Positions 1 to 10,783 of a stretch of DNA of 64,000 nt are shown piece by piece. How positions within the stretch are numbered: the stretch's first letter is position 1; every line of letters begins with the position of its first letter. A program made the position numbers and the translations under genes. Below the pieces are notes generated by a model that saw only the letters and a program-made list of their open reading frames with translations, searched no databases and was not told the DNA's origin. This DNA comes from Agapetus fuscipes (taxonomy: Eukaryota > Arthropoda > Insecta > Trichoptera > Glossosomatidae), in the NCBI GenBank assembly GCA_951799405.1, contig OX637361.1, forward strand, positions 12,312,170 through 12,376,169, read 5' to 3'.

Positions 1-296
1 TGAAGTGGTCCTTAGCAACCAATGAAAAACTACTGGTTTGCCTCTTCCCTAGCAACAACGCCACACTAAAAATAATGCTAGTTAGCACATAAAGTGTAAC
101 TTTTTCCTGTGAACTGTTGACCTTGAAAAATTATTTTTTAAGCTGGTCACCCTGAGTAAAATTTAAACAAGAACTTGCCGATTTATAAGTTTAAGTTTCA
201 CAACAATTTATTTTGTACTTTTTATTGTTCTTTTCAATGATTTGTGGTTCTTTAATGAATCGGAACAGTTTTGATTTTGGAACTTTTTTCTCGGCA

Positions 297-540
297 TGGG
301 CGTACCCAGGATCAAATCTAGGGGGGGCCAGGTTTGGAAAATTGAAGATCATCGTCACCAAAATATATCGCCGACGGCGGGGGGGAGGGGGAGGGTAGTC
401 ACGCAATTTCCTCTAGGGGCGGGCAAGCCATGATCAAATAATGGTCATTTTAGTAATTGCAATACAATTTAATAACAATTTTGGATTATTTAGGTAAATT
501 TTTCTCTTCCAGGAGGGGGCAGCTGCCCCCCCCCAATATG
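297..540. repeat. Dispersed repeat remnant with poly-G tracts
   Basis: The stretch starts with a phrase reading GGGCGTACCCAGGATCAA, carries several runs of six or more G, and ends with a run of C. Such G-rich boundaries are common in old invertebrate DNA repeats. There is no credible coding potential; short ORFs here are low-complexity. Family not assigned. Confidence 0.35.
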
Positions 541-554
541 TTCCTGATATTCCA

Positions 555-789
555 ATGTACAATGATCATATTGTATTCTCTTTTCTTTCACTGTTTAACT
601 ATATATTTTGTTTTTTTTTTGTTTTTCTTTTTTCTCATATATTTCTTCACATATTTTCATATATTTCTGCATTTTTGTATTTTTCTATTTACTTTTTCTA
701 TTGCTGTATTTGTTTATGGCTGGTCATGTATTGCACCCTCCACATGACCAAGCTGGAATAAACGCTTATTATTATATTTATTATTATTA
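555..789 (+). mobile_element. Probable LINE 3' end with TTA tail
   Basis: A T-rich stretch ends in GCTGGAATAAACGCTTATTA followed by TTA-type repeats, the usual form of insect Jockey/CR1-like LINE 3' UTRs with a trinucleotide tail. No reverse transcriptase codons are recognisable, so the call rests on the tail alone. Confidence 0.35.
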
Positions 790-896
790 GACTAAAAAAA
801 AATTAGTAAGTATGCCTTTTCTCTAGCAACCCGGCCGCGTGACAACACAATATTGTCTATGCCAAGAAAGATTATAGAAGGAAATGAATGCATTAC

Positions 897-1064
897 TGGA
901 TCTCAAGTCGTTGAGTGTGTCTACGGCGATGTCAACCTCCATTGCTTCCCAGTCACTGTCTCCAGCCAACTTCAGCGTCCTGCCCAAGTAGCGAGCGATA
1001 GCCGCGCTCTGATGCAGCACCTTGCCGTCTATCTCCAGCGTGGGCATCTGGCCCAACGGCATGG
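897..1064 (-). CDS. GST sigma coding exon 2
   Basis: It begins after a long polypyrimidine tract and CAG at 1065-1066, completing a Ser codon with exon 1. It encodes the G-site loop, a [10 protein letters not shown] helix and the start of the alpha-helical domain (DTLNDLRS), and stops at a weak but usable GTAATG donor. The intron just downstream holds a fragment of an old dispersed repeat (family R6). Confidence 0.82.
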
Positions 1065-3352
1065 CTGGAAAAAAAAAAAATTTAGCACCAAATTGTGACA
1101 CATTACCGCAAGGGCATTTAACATATTTACTGATAAAAAATATTTAACAGTATAAAACAAAAAAATAATACAACTTATAAAGGTCTGTAGTCAACACTTC
1201 AGACTCGTGATTGGAAGGTAGAGGGTTCGACTCCAGGCAGAGCACAAAAATATTTCATTTTTCAAATAGGCTCTTTGCTAGGTTGAAAAATTAACCTGCT
1301 TTATAACTGACAGCTCACCACAGGTTCATCATGCCTTTATAGCAATTGGGTCTTGAATAAGAATCGGTACTTTCTACAGTGACGTCCAAGCTCCCAGAGG
1401 GCTCTTGAGGTGAGATTCACACAACTCACCAAATAAATAATCCTATAGACTCTTGAAAATGACCTGAAACTTGAAGGTCGAAAGTACTCGAGTCAAATAA
1501 AATTAATTAATGTGAAAATAAAACTACATTTTTGAAATAATATTTTTCTTTTAAATTAAAAATGAATTTTCACTGTATGAATACACAAACCCTGTACTGT
1601 ACTGTACTGTATCCTGCCGCCGTTCCACTAGGGGTGGCCGGTACCTCCGCAGATGCGCCTCCACTTTTTTCTGTCCTTACAAACCACTTTCATTTCCTCA
1701 ATATTCATCACCTTTTTCATACATACTCTTCTCTTATTTTCACTCTGCAGGTTCCATTCTTTCGCAATCTCACCTATTTGGTCTAACCATTCTTTCCTCG
1801 GCCTTCCCCTTCCGCGCTTTCCTCTGACATTTCCTTTGTACACTTTCTTCGTTAGTCGTTCATCATCCATTCTTTCGAGATGTCCGAACCATCTCATCGT
1901 ACTTTTTTGTACTTTCATTCTCATATTCTCTTTTATACCACACTCGTTCATCACCCAATCATTACGTACTCTATCATTCAGTGTTTTTCCAGCCATTGCT
2001 CTCAGATAAGCCATTTCAACCGTACATACTTTACTCAGCTCACATTCATTAACTGTCCACGCCTCACTTCCATACATCAATGTCGGAACCAATATACCAT
2101 TGTGGACCGCCAATCTCATATTCTTCGTAAGTTTCCTATTTCTTGCAATTCTTCCAATCGTTCCCATTACACTTCTTCCTCTACTAGCACGCTTTTCCAA
2201 TTCTTTCGTCAATTTCCCATTCGACTCAAACTAAAAAGTTTAATCCTATTGTTATCATTATTACTCACCCATACTGTAAAAAATGGTTCATTTTGCCAAT
2301 GTCACCCCTGTTTCAGGGAATGTCGGCAAGAGTTGCAGGGCTTATGTTCATTTGAGGTTTGGATTTTATTTGTAGGTACACAATCAGCATTTGTAAGCGC
2401 GAACTACACGTGTTTGTTTGTGGGCATACATCTGAGAGCTTTGAATGAATATATCCTTGCAACTTAAATTATAGATTACACAATAACCATTGGGGTTAAC
2501 ACTCTTATGGCTGACTTCAGATGGAATCCTAAGGCTGCAGTCTTCTAGGTGTTAAAACAATGTGACTAATAAAACTAAGCTACACATACAGCATAACTTC
2601 TTGCCGCATGGGTGAGTGGAGCCTATCTACTTTTTATATAGGTAAGGGGGCCGGCCTTCGCCAACCACTTCAAAGTAAGGGTTTCCCTTATTCCTACACT
2701 TATTTCTTGTAATGGCTGAACAAACCTTTCTAGTATCTTAAACGAGAAATCATTTCTGATACCTTCGGTGGAATAGACCACGAGCTCTCGGCATGGAATG
2801 CAAGCATTTCACCGACTGAGCTATTGACCGGACTGTTGGACGCAATATTTTAAACTCGGGGTACAGTTCTTGGACCGGTCCGTAGTCCAGTGGCAACACT
2901 TCGGACTCGTAAATGGAAGGTTGTGATTTCGGATCCCAGTGGAGCACTAAGAATATACCTTTTATATTTCCAAATGTGCTCTTCGCTGGGTTGAAAAATT
3001 CATAAACCTTTACCAAAGACCGGTTACTGTAAGGTCCATACAACCTTACAACAACTGGGTCTTGCTTGAGAATTGACGCTTTCTACAGCGACGACCAGAG
3101 GTGTGATACACACAAAAACAGCGCTCACCAAATAAATCATCTTAATATTATTATATTTTGGATGGTTGGTGCATTAACAATATGATTATCATTATTACAG
3201 TATTCTGTCTACTCACATTCCTTGTACTTGGGCCACTCCTCGCTGGAGATGCGGCGATCTTCGAATTCCATTTTGCCGTAGCTGAGCAGCAGGCGGATGG
3301 GCTCTCCCAGGGCCTTGATGGGGAAGTAGGAGACACGGTACTTGGGGGCCAT
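897..3352 (-). CDS. Sigma-class glutathione S-transferase, 5' part of gene
   Basis: The gene encodes a cytosolic enzyme that conjugates glutathione to electrophiles or lipid peroxidation products. Two coding exons are visible: 3217-3352 (start codon at 3352) and 897-1064, joined through a phase-1 intron of about 2.15 kb. Together they give 101 residues covering the thioredoxin-like N-terminal domain and the beginning of the helical domain. Tyr9 in the SYF motif fits the sigma-class catalytic tyrosine; GQMPTLE (50-56) holds the cis-proline G-site loop and QS (64-65) the glutathione-binding pair. A splice acceptor at 3365-3366 places a 5' UTR intron just before the start. Exon 2 ends at a phase-1 GTAATG donor; later exons must lie beyond the left edge. 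The SMPLGQMP wording supports an insect sigma class; the exact paralogue is not determined. Confidence 0.85.
1179..1440 (+). mobile_element. SINE B copy (tRNA-headed)
   Basis: The head resembles a tRNA: box A-like GTCTGTAGTCAACACTTC and box B-like GGGTTCGACTCC, followed by the family body (GAGCACAAAAAT...) and the closing CAGCTCACCACAG/CTCACCAAATAAAT motifs. It sits in the GST intron. Confidence 0.7.
1592..2222 (-). mobile_element. LINE 3' end (5'-truncated), pol C-terminus
   Basis: An open frame of 194 residues (1628-2212) is the C-terminal end of a non-LTR retrotransposon polymerase: a [11 protein letters not shown] motif, a [14 protein letters not shown] stretch, [10 protein letters not shown] and [15 protein letters not shown]. 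These are the usual post-RT landmarks of L2/CR1/RTE-like LINEs. The 3' side ends in an ACAGT pentanucleotide tail (about 1592-1613). It lacks the RT core, so it is a dead 5'-truncated insertion. It lies in the GST intron in the same orientation as the gene. Confidence 0.8.
2264..2480 (+). mobile_element. R1 interspersed repeat, 5'-truncated
   Basis: The copy begins at the CACCCATACTG part of the family and runs through the conserved CCCTGTTTCAGGG hairpin to the tail CTTGCAACTTAAATTATAG. It abuts the LINE directly on its left. Confidence 0.8.
2574..2836 (-). mobile_element. SINE A copy, diverged
   Basis: Reverse-strand order: tRNA-like head with GAGCTATTGACCGG (complement of the box A region) at the right, then the family body, ending at AAGCTACACATA at the left. 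It has internal deletions relative to the copies at 50109 and 60453. Confidence 0.65.
2872..3142 (+). mobile_element. SINE B copy
   Basis: This is a well-preserved copy with GACCGGTCCGTAGTCCAGTG at the head, the TTGCTTGAGAATTGACGC middle and AAACAGCGCTCACCAAATAA end. It lies in the GST intron, 75 nt from exon 1. Confidence 0.75.
3217..3352 (-). CDS. GST sigma coding exon 1
   Basis: The exon gives 45 codons plus one base, starts [10 protein letters not shown] and ends at a consensus GTGAGT donor. It is preceded by 12 nt of 5' UTR and a TTTAG acceptor. Confidence 0.85.
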
Positions 3353-3773
3353 CTTGGGGGGAATCTAAATAATCAAGTAAAATACACGGTGTAAGATACA
3401 GACATTATATAGGATGAAATCAGACATACTATAAATTTATCTATAAAAATAAACAAGTGAAATAAAAAGTGTTTCATAAAATATTGCTTTATTCTTTCAA
3501 GTTTTATATGAATAATATACTACTACACTCTTCAGCGCAAGTGACAATAATAGAGAAAATGTGTGAAATATACAATAGCACTCCTAGTGAGATATTAAGT
3601 TTTCATGATTTTTGCAATTTGCACAATCAAGAGGAGTTTATACTATGTTTTATCTAGAAGAGTTTCATGCTAAACTGAAGTTTTTTTTTCTAAGGTTTGT
3701 GCATTAACGGAGTGAAAGTTAATTTTTCATTTTAATTAAAAATAACTTTTTTTGTACAACAACTAAGGGGCCG

Positions 3774-4057
3774 TCCATAAATTACGTCATCGATTTTGGC
3801 CGATTTTCGACCCCCCCCCCCTTACAATCATCCTATAGTCATTATCTAATGACCCCCCCCCCTCTTACTGTAATAATGGATGAGCTTAATAATTAATAAT
3901 GTTATATTACTTACATAATATGTTGTATATTTTGTAGAAATTGGTATTTACAAGAACAACGTCACTTTTGGTACTCTTACATCATTTGCCATCATCCGCA
4001 GACCAGACTCCCCCCCCCCCCTTTCTGCGAATGACGTAATATATGGACAGCCCCTAA
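3774..4057. mobile_element. MITE with inverted ends (GGGGCCGTCCATAAATTACG type)
   Basis: The left end TAAGGGGCCGTCCATAAATT and the right end (reverse complement TTAGGGGCTGTCCATATATT) are imperfect inverted repeats of about 27 bp. Long C tracts flank the AT-rich core. This terminal sequence type is widespread in animal genomes; there is no transposase. Confidence 0.7.
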
Positions 4058-5690
4058 GCTACACATGTAGTGTAACGTCTTGCCCCGTTATTCCTGAACG
4101 GGCGCATGTGGCGAGTTGAACCAATTTTTTACTATTCAACACAGTTTTATTATCACATTTTTGAGTTGAATTGCCTAAACGCTATTGGACTTTACCGTCC
4201 ATCTTCATTCAGAGGGTTTGCTCAGCAAAAAATCTCCTGAAGAAACTGAGGACGCCAATCAAGGGATCGATAAAACCCAATCGTGTTGCAAATACCAGTC
4301 TGCTTTTTAGAATAAAAATTATAAGCGACTATACTTTGAATTGCAACACCACTTTTTGTGTCTTATTGAATGTGGATTGCCGACTGCTTGAGAAATAATA
4401 CTTGAGTTATAGAACCAAAGGAAGCAATCGGAGACTTGTTACAAAAATGAGATAAATATATGGAAGCATGGAAATTTTTTTCTCACAGTAAAAACGACAA
4501 TACTAATTTAAAGGTTGGCGTTGTTTCTAATACAGCAGATCCTGTAAGAAGATCACAGCGACTAGCCAAACGCTGATAATGCCCATCGGAGCAATGGGCG
4601 AAACTGTCCGGAAAGAATCAACCAGACCACGGCTACATAGCCCGAAAAAAGTGATTGTTGTGTCAATGGAGAATTTCATTTTTCAGATTTCAGACAGATT
4701 AATTTGGTCGAGCTCAGTTACACCGTCGGTGCAACTTAGTTCCGTTGTCTATACTTCTGAATTATTCAGCATTCATTAATTAATCAGTCATTCATTAATT
4801 AACAAAGGTTATATCAATTCAGTTTTCATACAGAAGAAGCTTCAGATGGGTGAGGATTAGATTGGTTTCATTTATGAAGTTATATTATGTCATAAGCATT
4901 ACAACTAAAGAATTCCAAGACAACAGTATCAGTAGAGGACGTTTTATATTTACCAGCATGTCGCTGGTTTGAATTGACTTGCTAGATTTAAAGAAGAGAT
5001 TGGGTTTTTTTATACAAAGTAAAAATTAATAAGTTTTTGAAATCCGGTAATGCAAAAAAAATGGGTGCCGTATTATCAAGTGCATATCGCACATGCTTTG
5101 GAAACGGCAAAAATATTCAGAGATTAACATTAAAAAAATATTTCAAATTGATTAAAAAAATCAAATTAAAATAGTTGTGTATACTTTTAAAGTAGAGGGT
5201 TTTTTTTTTCAAGTTTCATTAAATGAGAATCAAATGGTGAAATTTCAGGAGCATATTTTGAGTGAAAGTATTTCTCATACCTGAAGGATGTTCAGCTCTT
5301 ATGTGCTTAAGCCTCGATGGACATTTACAGACTGAAATTTTATGGAGTGTTTGCCGTGGAACGGATTTATTTATAGATTATTATCATTGAACAAATATTT
5401 GAAGTACGCACAGCTCTGTAATTAAATTAAATACATTGCAAGCTATGAAAGTGAAGTACATTATTTACCGAGGAATTAAATCGTCCCCTCCCTGGTAACA
5501 CACTTAATTTTTCAAATTTAGAATACAAAATTAAATTAAAAAACACTTTTTTCAGTTGGCCACAGTGGGATTTATATTTTTAAAATCATATGTGGTGAGA
5601 AATTAAAATATTTTACAGCATAAAAATTTATGTTTTTTTTTTCTGATTTTCAAATGTAAAACACAGTGACCTTGATCATATTTCATATTT
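4058..5690. other. No gene recognised
   Basis: This is AT-rich, mostly single-copy-looking DNA. The ORFs at 4171-4398 and 4579-4779 have no recognisable motif, splice context or repeat match within the window. I see nothing to annotate. Confidence 0.5.
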
Positions 5691-5693
5691 ATT
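5688..5693 (-). terminator. AATAAA polyadenylation signal of the small exon
   Basis: AATAAA on the minus strand, 12 nt beyond the stop at 5705, with a GT-rich stretch about 25-40 nt further on. It is meaningful only if the 5705-5818 exon is real. Confidence 0.35.
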
Positions 5694-5704
5694 TAAACCC
5701 AAAA

Positions 5705-5818
5705 TCATACTTGACACTGGCCCTCCTCCTCTCCTTTGAAAAATGCCATCACTGAGACGAAGAAGAAGAAGTAGAGGATGGTGCCATAGACTATGGATGC
5801 CATTGGAATGTATTTCAT
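5705..5818 (-). CDS. Candidate small membrane protein (37 aa) or terminal exon
   Basis: The reading frame starts MKYIPMASIVYG, continues as a strongly hydrophobic single membrane span rich in Phe (residues about 8-28) and ends in a charged KGEEEGQCQV tail and TGA. A polypyrimidine-CTAG acceptor lies exactly before the ATG and an AATAAA signal at 5688-5693 follows the stop by 12 nt, so it looks like a real terminal exon with an upstream exon elsewhere on the minus strand. A GTATGA that could serve as a donor overlaps the stop, so it could also be a signal-peptide exon. I do not recognise the family. It is short, so chance is not excluded. Confidence 0.4.
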   Translation of the reverse strand: MKYIPMASIVYGTILYFFFFVSVMAFFKGEEEGQCQV

Positions 5819-5907
5819 CTAGAGACAGAAAAAGACCCATAAGGTCATGGAAGTTATACATGCTTCTTTATCGGGGATCACTTATCTAGCTACACACTAG
5901 ATTAGTC

Positions 5908-6128
5908 AAGGTTTAGTTGTTAATAACCTACAGACTTGTAATCAGAAGATATGGGTTAGATTCCCGGCGGAGAAAAAATTAACCCTTTTCAAAAATCCTC
6001 ATCAATTTGAAAAATTGATCAAACACCAGTTCAAGGATTCATCCGGCCTCACAGTAACTTGGTCTTGCTTACAAAATTGGCTTTTGAGTTGTGATTCAAA
6101 CGAAAACAACATTCAACAAACAATCTCC
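5908..6128 (+). mobile_element. SINE B copy, degenerate
   Basis: Box B-like GGGTTAGATTCCCGGCGG and the downstream family order are still visible, but the copy is heavily mutated and shortened. Confidence 0.5.
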
Positions 6129-6329
6129 ATGGTTTTTTGTTAGATTAACATGAGAATTAAACAGTGTTCAAATACTAAAATTAAACAAAAACTGCCTTCC
6201 TTATTCTCAAAAGTCATGAAGTGTATAATAGCTTAGCTAAGCTTGAAACTCTGGGCTCCTAAATTACTATGAAAATATGATTAGTTTGTTACGTCAAGCC
6301 GATTTATGCAGCAAGTCCCAAATATATTT

Positions 6330-6830
6330 TTATTTCTATACATCATCATCTTCTAAAGGCAGCGCCTTGTTGTGTCAGCCATTTGTCTTGTCTGTTGCTA
6401 TCCTCTTGAGATGCGAATAGGAGGAGACATCCATGAGCTGCTTCACATCCTTGAAGTATGAAGTTCTTGAAAGGTTCTATTTCTAATCTTGTGCCCTATA
6501 AGCTTGGCTTTCCTCTTCAAAATGTGACTTATAAGCTCTCTTTTACGTCCCGCAACACCTCTTTGTTGGACTTCTTTTCGACCCATGATGTCTTGGACAT
6601 TTTTCTTCAAATTCCCATCTCGAATGCCTCCAGGCGGTCTGTTTCATATTTCTGGATGGTCCACATGGTTTCGCATTTATACATCAAAATGTTCCAAACA
6701 AAAGCTTTCATGAAACCTTTTTTTGTTTCCATTTTTAAATGAGCATTTGTTAAAAGGTTACATTTTTTCACGAATGCTTGCTTGGCTAGCTTTCTATATA
6801 TATGGAGCAAGAATGCGAATGAATGGAATA
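6330..6830 (-). mobile_element. LINE pol fragment, degenerate
   Basis: On the minus strand the frame at 6607-6810 carries FVWNILMYKCETMWTI and KYETDRLEAFEM, the post-RT landmark of L2/CR1-like LINEs (usually YGCETWT...RLEAFEMW). Frameshifts and stops follow, with a DKWLTQQ remnant near 6370. Confidence 0.6.
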
Positions 6831-6960
6831 TCCAGAGTCATAATAAAAGGAGAGCTTGTATGAAGAAGGTTATGACTCTGGATGAAATGAAAGAAGTATG
6901 TAAGGACAGAAAGAAATGGCGGTTGATCTGTAATGCTGGCGGCTAGGGCTAGGATTTCTC
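6831..6960 (+). mobile_element. LINE 3' tail fragment, opposite strand
   Basis: The translated stretch ACMKKVMTLDEMKEVCKDRK and a following W-R-L-I-C end match the C-terminus of the LINE at 1592-2222. It abuts the minus-strand LINE fragment, making a head-to-head junction near 6830. Confidence 0.65.
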
Positions 6961-7066
6961 ATGTTTTCCAATTTTTTTTGTAATTTTAAATTAGAATTTT
7001 AAATTTGATTTTAATGTTTATCCATTTGTTTATGTCTTATGTCTAAAATGTTATTTGTTGTATATA

Positions 7067-7321
7067 TTCCTTGACTTATAGGTTGGTATGCGGCTGACCA
7101 CCCATGCTGTATAAAATGGTTCACTTTGCCAATGTCACCTCTGTTTCAGGGAAGGACGGCAAGAGTTGCAGGGTGAATGTCCATTTGAGATTTGAGTTTT
7201 TATGTTGTAGATTCGCATGCGGCATGTGCAAGCGCAAACTTGTACGTGTCTGCTTGTGAGAATGCATATAATGATAATCCCCAATGTGACATATCTTTGC
7301 AACTTAGATTAGATTAGATTT
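7067..7321 (+). mobile_element. R1 interspersed repeat, full-length
   Basis: This is a complete copy: head TTCCTTGACTTATAGG, the conserved hairpin CCCTGTTTCAGGG-like segment, the AAGCGCAAACTTGTACGTG middle and a GATTA-repeat tail. Confidence 0.85.
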
Positions 7322-7805
7322 CAGAAACAACTGTGAAGTAACTAAAGTAATAAGTTAAGTTATCATTCCAGGTTCACATGGAGAGCCCATTGAGTGAAAA
7401 GCTTTAATTGATAAGGGAAATCTTCAGCCCAACCTATTCCATTTATCTATTTTTATTTTCGACAGCGCGAAGGCTAAGATCCAACTGTAGATAATTAATT
7501 GTAAGTGGGCACTTGAGTTATATAATTAATAAATAAAAATTGCAAGTCATTTACAAGCCGGGAAATAAAGCAGATAAGGAAGGCGGAGGAATAACTCCTA
7601 CAGATAAAGCAAGCGTGAAAAATATTAAAAAAACAAGAGTTGCTGATAAACTATCAGTTGGGGATACGTCTGCTTTTTAAAATGGAATGGTGTCGGAACT
7701 TTTTCTATGTCTATGTGATGTCCTTAGCTAGCAATAAAACAATATTAGTTAACCTTTTCCTTAGCAACCTGGTTGTGTATTGTCACAATTTATTTATCTT
7801 TGTAG

Positions 7806-8053
7806 TCCTTGACTTATAGGTTGGTATGTGACTGACCACCCATACTGTAAAAAATGGTTACTTTGACAATGACACCCCTATTTCAGGGAAGATTGGCAAG
7901 AGTTGCAGTGCTTATGTTCATTTGAGATTTGGGTTTTTATATTAAATGCCCACATGCAGCATGTGTAAGCTCAAATTTATAAGTGTGTGATTATGGGATT
8001 GCATTTAATATGAATCTTAAATGTAATGTATCTTTGCAACTTAGATTATAGAT
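7806..8053 (+). mobile_element. R1 interspersed repeat
   Basis: Full-length but older copy with a TTAGATTATAGAT tail. The DNA between it and the previous copy (7322-7805) shows only R6 fragments near 7725-7790 and no gene. Confidence 0.8.
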
Positions 8054-8149
8054 AACAGTGTCAAATCCACAGTCCGAATATTTTCAACAAAATGTTGCAC
8101 TTTTTATTTTTTCTTAGAGGGAATCGTTATACGCCTATGTTACTAGGGG

Positions 8150-8262
8150 ACAACCACAGATCACGGAATATATGGGACAACCAACAACGAAATATTAGTT
8201 TGCCTTTCCTAGAAACCCGGCCGTACGGCGTCACATTTTTTTTGTCTATCTCAAATGTGTAG
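8150..8262 (-). mobile_element. R6 dispersed repeat
   Basis: Contains CCTAGAAACCCGGCCG and the TTTTTTGTCTAT motif shared, in either orientation, with 14403-14560, 23325-23395, 34752-34860 and 43184-43305. The consensus reads ATAGACAATATTGTGT, then GGCCGGGTTGCTAGGGAAAA. Ancient, boundaries uncertain. Confidence 0.5.
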
Positions 8263-9303
8263 ACCTCATTATCCTTTCCAAGCTACGCACCCACCCATCC
8301 AGGTGATAATAATTATGGCGTCTTCCCAAACAAGTTTATAAATTAATTCTACCCATTTCAGTTTTTCTGTTTAAAACTAAATGAAAAATAAACATGAATA
8401 TACCTAGATGGCTGATTTTATTTAAACGTACAGGTAATTAATGGATATATCTGTAGAAATAGATGGCTAAAATCAATAAAGTTAAATCATTACTTCCTTA
8501 TTGACGTCAATCCGGTAATATGAAACTTTGCCGGCCGGCATTTTAACCCAACATGATCCCAACCCGTAATACTGCGTAGAATACCATTTCGATTTCAATT
8601 AAAAATTGTTGAAAACCTAATAAAATATGTTTATGCATTTCTGTATTGTTTTCACACATTTAAACAACCCGTTGAATGATTTATGAGCGCCATTTGATTT
8701 TAAAGTTTACATAGTAAACTTGCACAAAAAAAACGAAACTATTTTTACGATGCAAGTTTTCAACTTGAAATTCTTGATGTATTGACGGAAACATTGATTT
8801 ATTTGAAAGAAAAATTGTCGGGAATGGTGTTATTTGTAAATTTAAAATATAAATAACGTATAATTTTTAATTACTTACATGAATCTAGCTTGAATGACTT
8901 GCTGACAGCGCAACCGGCGAATTAAAAATGAGTAGAATAGATGGGAAAGGATGGCCTTGAGCCGCCTACAAACCGCCCACTAGAGATGGGCACACAGACG
9001 CACACAGCTAGTGAGCCAAATACAAAAGAGCCGGAGAAACGAATCTTTTTTTAATGATGCGGCTCTTAGGTATTTTATTTTATTTTCACGTATAAATCTT
9101 TTATTTTTTAAACTACCAATCAAGATTTATTTTTGTAGAAGAAAAAATGTCCAAATAATATTGAGGTACCTACTTAGTTCTTTTAAACGTAAGTACTTAC
9201 TTTTTATTTTTCATATAAAGTTGTGATGCTGTAACAGCTGTAACTAAATTTGCGATTTTGTTATTTTCCGGTCGTGTGCATGTGTTCATTAATTATGAAC
9301 TGT
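8263..9303. other. No gene recognised
   Basis: AT-rich sequence without a credible ORF, splice-framed exon or repeat match inside the window. Confidence 0.5.
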
Positions 9304-9500
9304 ACCCTGAGTACGAGTTGTTTTTTACTTTACTCGAAGTATTGTGTTTTCGAGAAAAATGTATGTGAATTTGTAAAGCACCTCTGGCAAAACAAGTTTC
9401 GATTTTTTTTTTGCTAGAGGTGCTTTACAAGTTCACGTACATTTTTCTCAAATACCTACTCAATACTTCGAATAAAGTGAAAAAACTCGTACTCAGGGTG
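9304..9500. mobile_element. Foldback MITE (GAGTACGAGTT ends)
   Basis: The sequence folds back on itself. CCCTGAGTACGAGTTGTTTT at the left mirrors AAAACTCGTACTCAGGG at the right, and AAAGCACCTCTGGCAAAAC mirrors GCTAGAGGTGCTTTAC around a short T-rich loop. A second copy lies at 28395-28566. No coding capacity. Confidence 0.8.
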
Positions 9501-9681
9501 ACTCAGGGTCCTGATTAGGTAATCATATTATAATGATATTAGTACCTACTAGAATATAGGTACTGTATCCAAATCCATTGTATACTGCTTCCGTGATTCG
9601 TATACAATGGCAGACTGAGGTCAACTGGATAAAAGGATCATCAACAATAGGTCAGTCCCAAAGTTATTCATCCATGTAGGT

Positions 9682-9943
9682 TGTGAGGGTTTTTCCAATA
9701 GTCCTACTGATTGACACAATTAATAATATAACATACACACTTTAATATGTTTACTTTTATTTCTTTCACAATGTATACACAATTAACTACAGCACAATAA
9801 TATTCTTTATTCTTAATTACACAGGCTTGTGGCTATCCCTCCAGGCAAGCTTCTCCCTCTTTCTGCCTTCCTTTGTTTTCCTTTTCATTCAAATTCAAAT
9901 CTCATGTTCCATTTTACCTAACAAACAAATCCATCTCGTTACA
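9682..9943 (-). repeat. 3' LTR of the gag-only element
   Basis: 262 bp, TG...CA ended on the minus strand, and matching the 5' LTR at 11823-12084 base for base as far as I can compare by eye. Confidence 0.92.
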
Positions 9944-9960
9944 ATACACCTCCTTCCTCT
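9944..9960 (-). promoter_or_regulatory. Polypurine tract
   Basis: On the minus strand GAGGAAGGAGGTGTAT stands directly before the 3' LTR, the expected position of the plus-strand primer. Confidence 0.65.
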
Positions 9961-10209
9961 CATAAAAAAAAAACATTCCCAATTTTTTTCTTTCTTTTAT
10001 AATGAGTAAATAATGTATCATAATGCTCAGCCGGCGCCACATATTTTGTTTTATTTTAAGGATAAATTTCAAAAATATGAAAATAAAAAAAAAACCTGTT
10101 TCTGATACATTATTCAGTCATTAATACCTTTTTTAACAATACCAATTATTTTCATACTAAAATTAATATATTTTTTTTTTAACACAAATTTCATATTCAA
10201 TATTATAAA

Positions 10210-10430
10210 CAAATATTTGTTTTTTTTTTTTTAAATACTTAATTCAACAATTCAAAATAATCAAATAACAATACATAATAAACATTCACCAGTTTATTAA
10301 TCAATTCATTAAAATAACTTTTTTTTTTTTAAATACTTAATTCAACAATTCAAAATAATCAAATAACAATACATAATAAACATTCACCAGTTAATTAATC
10401 AATTCATTAAAATAACTTTTTTTTTTTTTA
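10210..10430. repeat. Tandem duplication of about 107 bp inside the LTR element
   Basis: A T-run followed by AAATACTTAATTCAACAATT and the next roughly 80 bases occurs twice in direct order with almost no difference, in the non-coding interior of the element. Confidence 0.8.
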
Positions 10431-10783
10431 AACATGTATCACATCTTTCCCAATATTTAAATTTATTTCAAATTTATTTTTCATTAATAAATTTATCAGT
10501 CCATCAATTTTTTTTTTAAAAAACTTTACCTTCATATGTAATACTTTGTTTAATTAATGTTTCATACCTTCATTCATGCAATGTTTCATAATTCATTCTT
10601 TCACTGATCACTTTTATATCAACTTTCACCGTATCATGCATCACCTCAAATTTTTCATACACATGAAAATATGTTTTTTTTTTTTTTTTTAATCTAATTT
10701 GATTATGTCCTTGATGTGATATTTATTTATAACATTTGTGTCTATATCTTTTAATACATAGACTATCTTGCTAACTTTCTTTT

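Noticed and set aside
2280..2470. Recurring ORFs of 60-75 residues containing [13 protein letters not shown] or its antisense (also at 16365, 19627, 42971, 54007, 62265 and others)
   Set aside because: They are chance frames through R1 repeat copies, occur in both orientations, and break at different points in each copy.
7067..8053. CRISPR-like array of regularly spaced R1 copies
   Set aside because: Copies are about 250 bp, irregularly spaced, in both orientations and in a eukaryotic genome.
9944..10780. Decayed pol region in the gag-only LTR element
   Set aside because: The interval is low-complexity AT-rich DNA with a tandem duplication and shows no RT, protease or integrase motifs in any frame I read.
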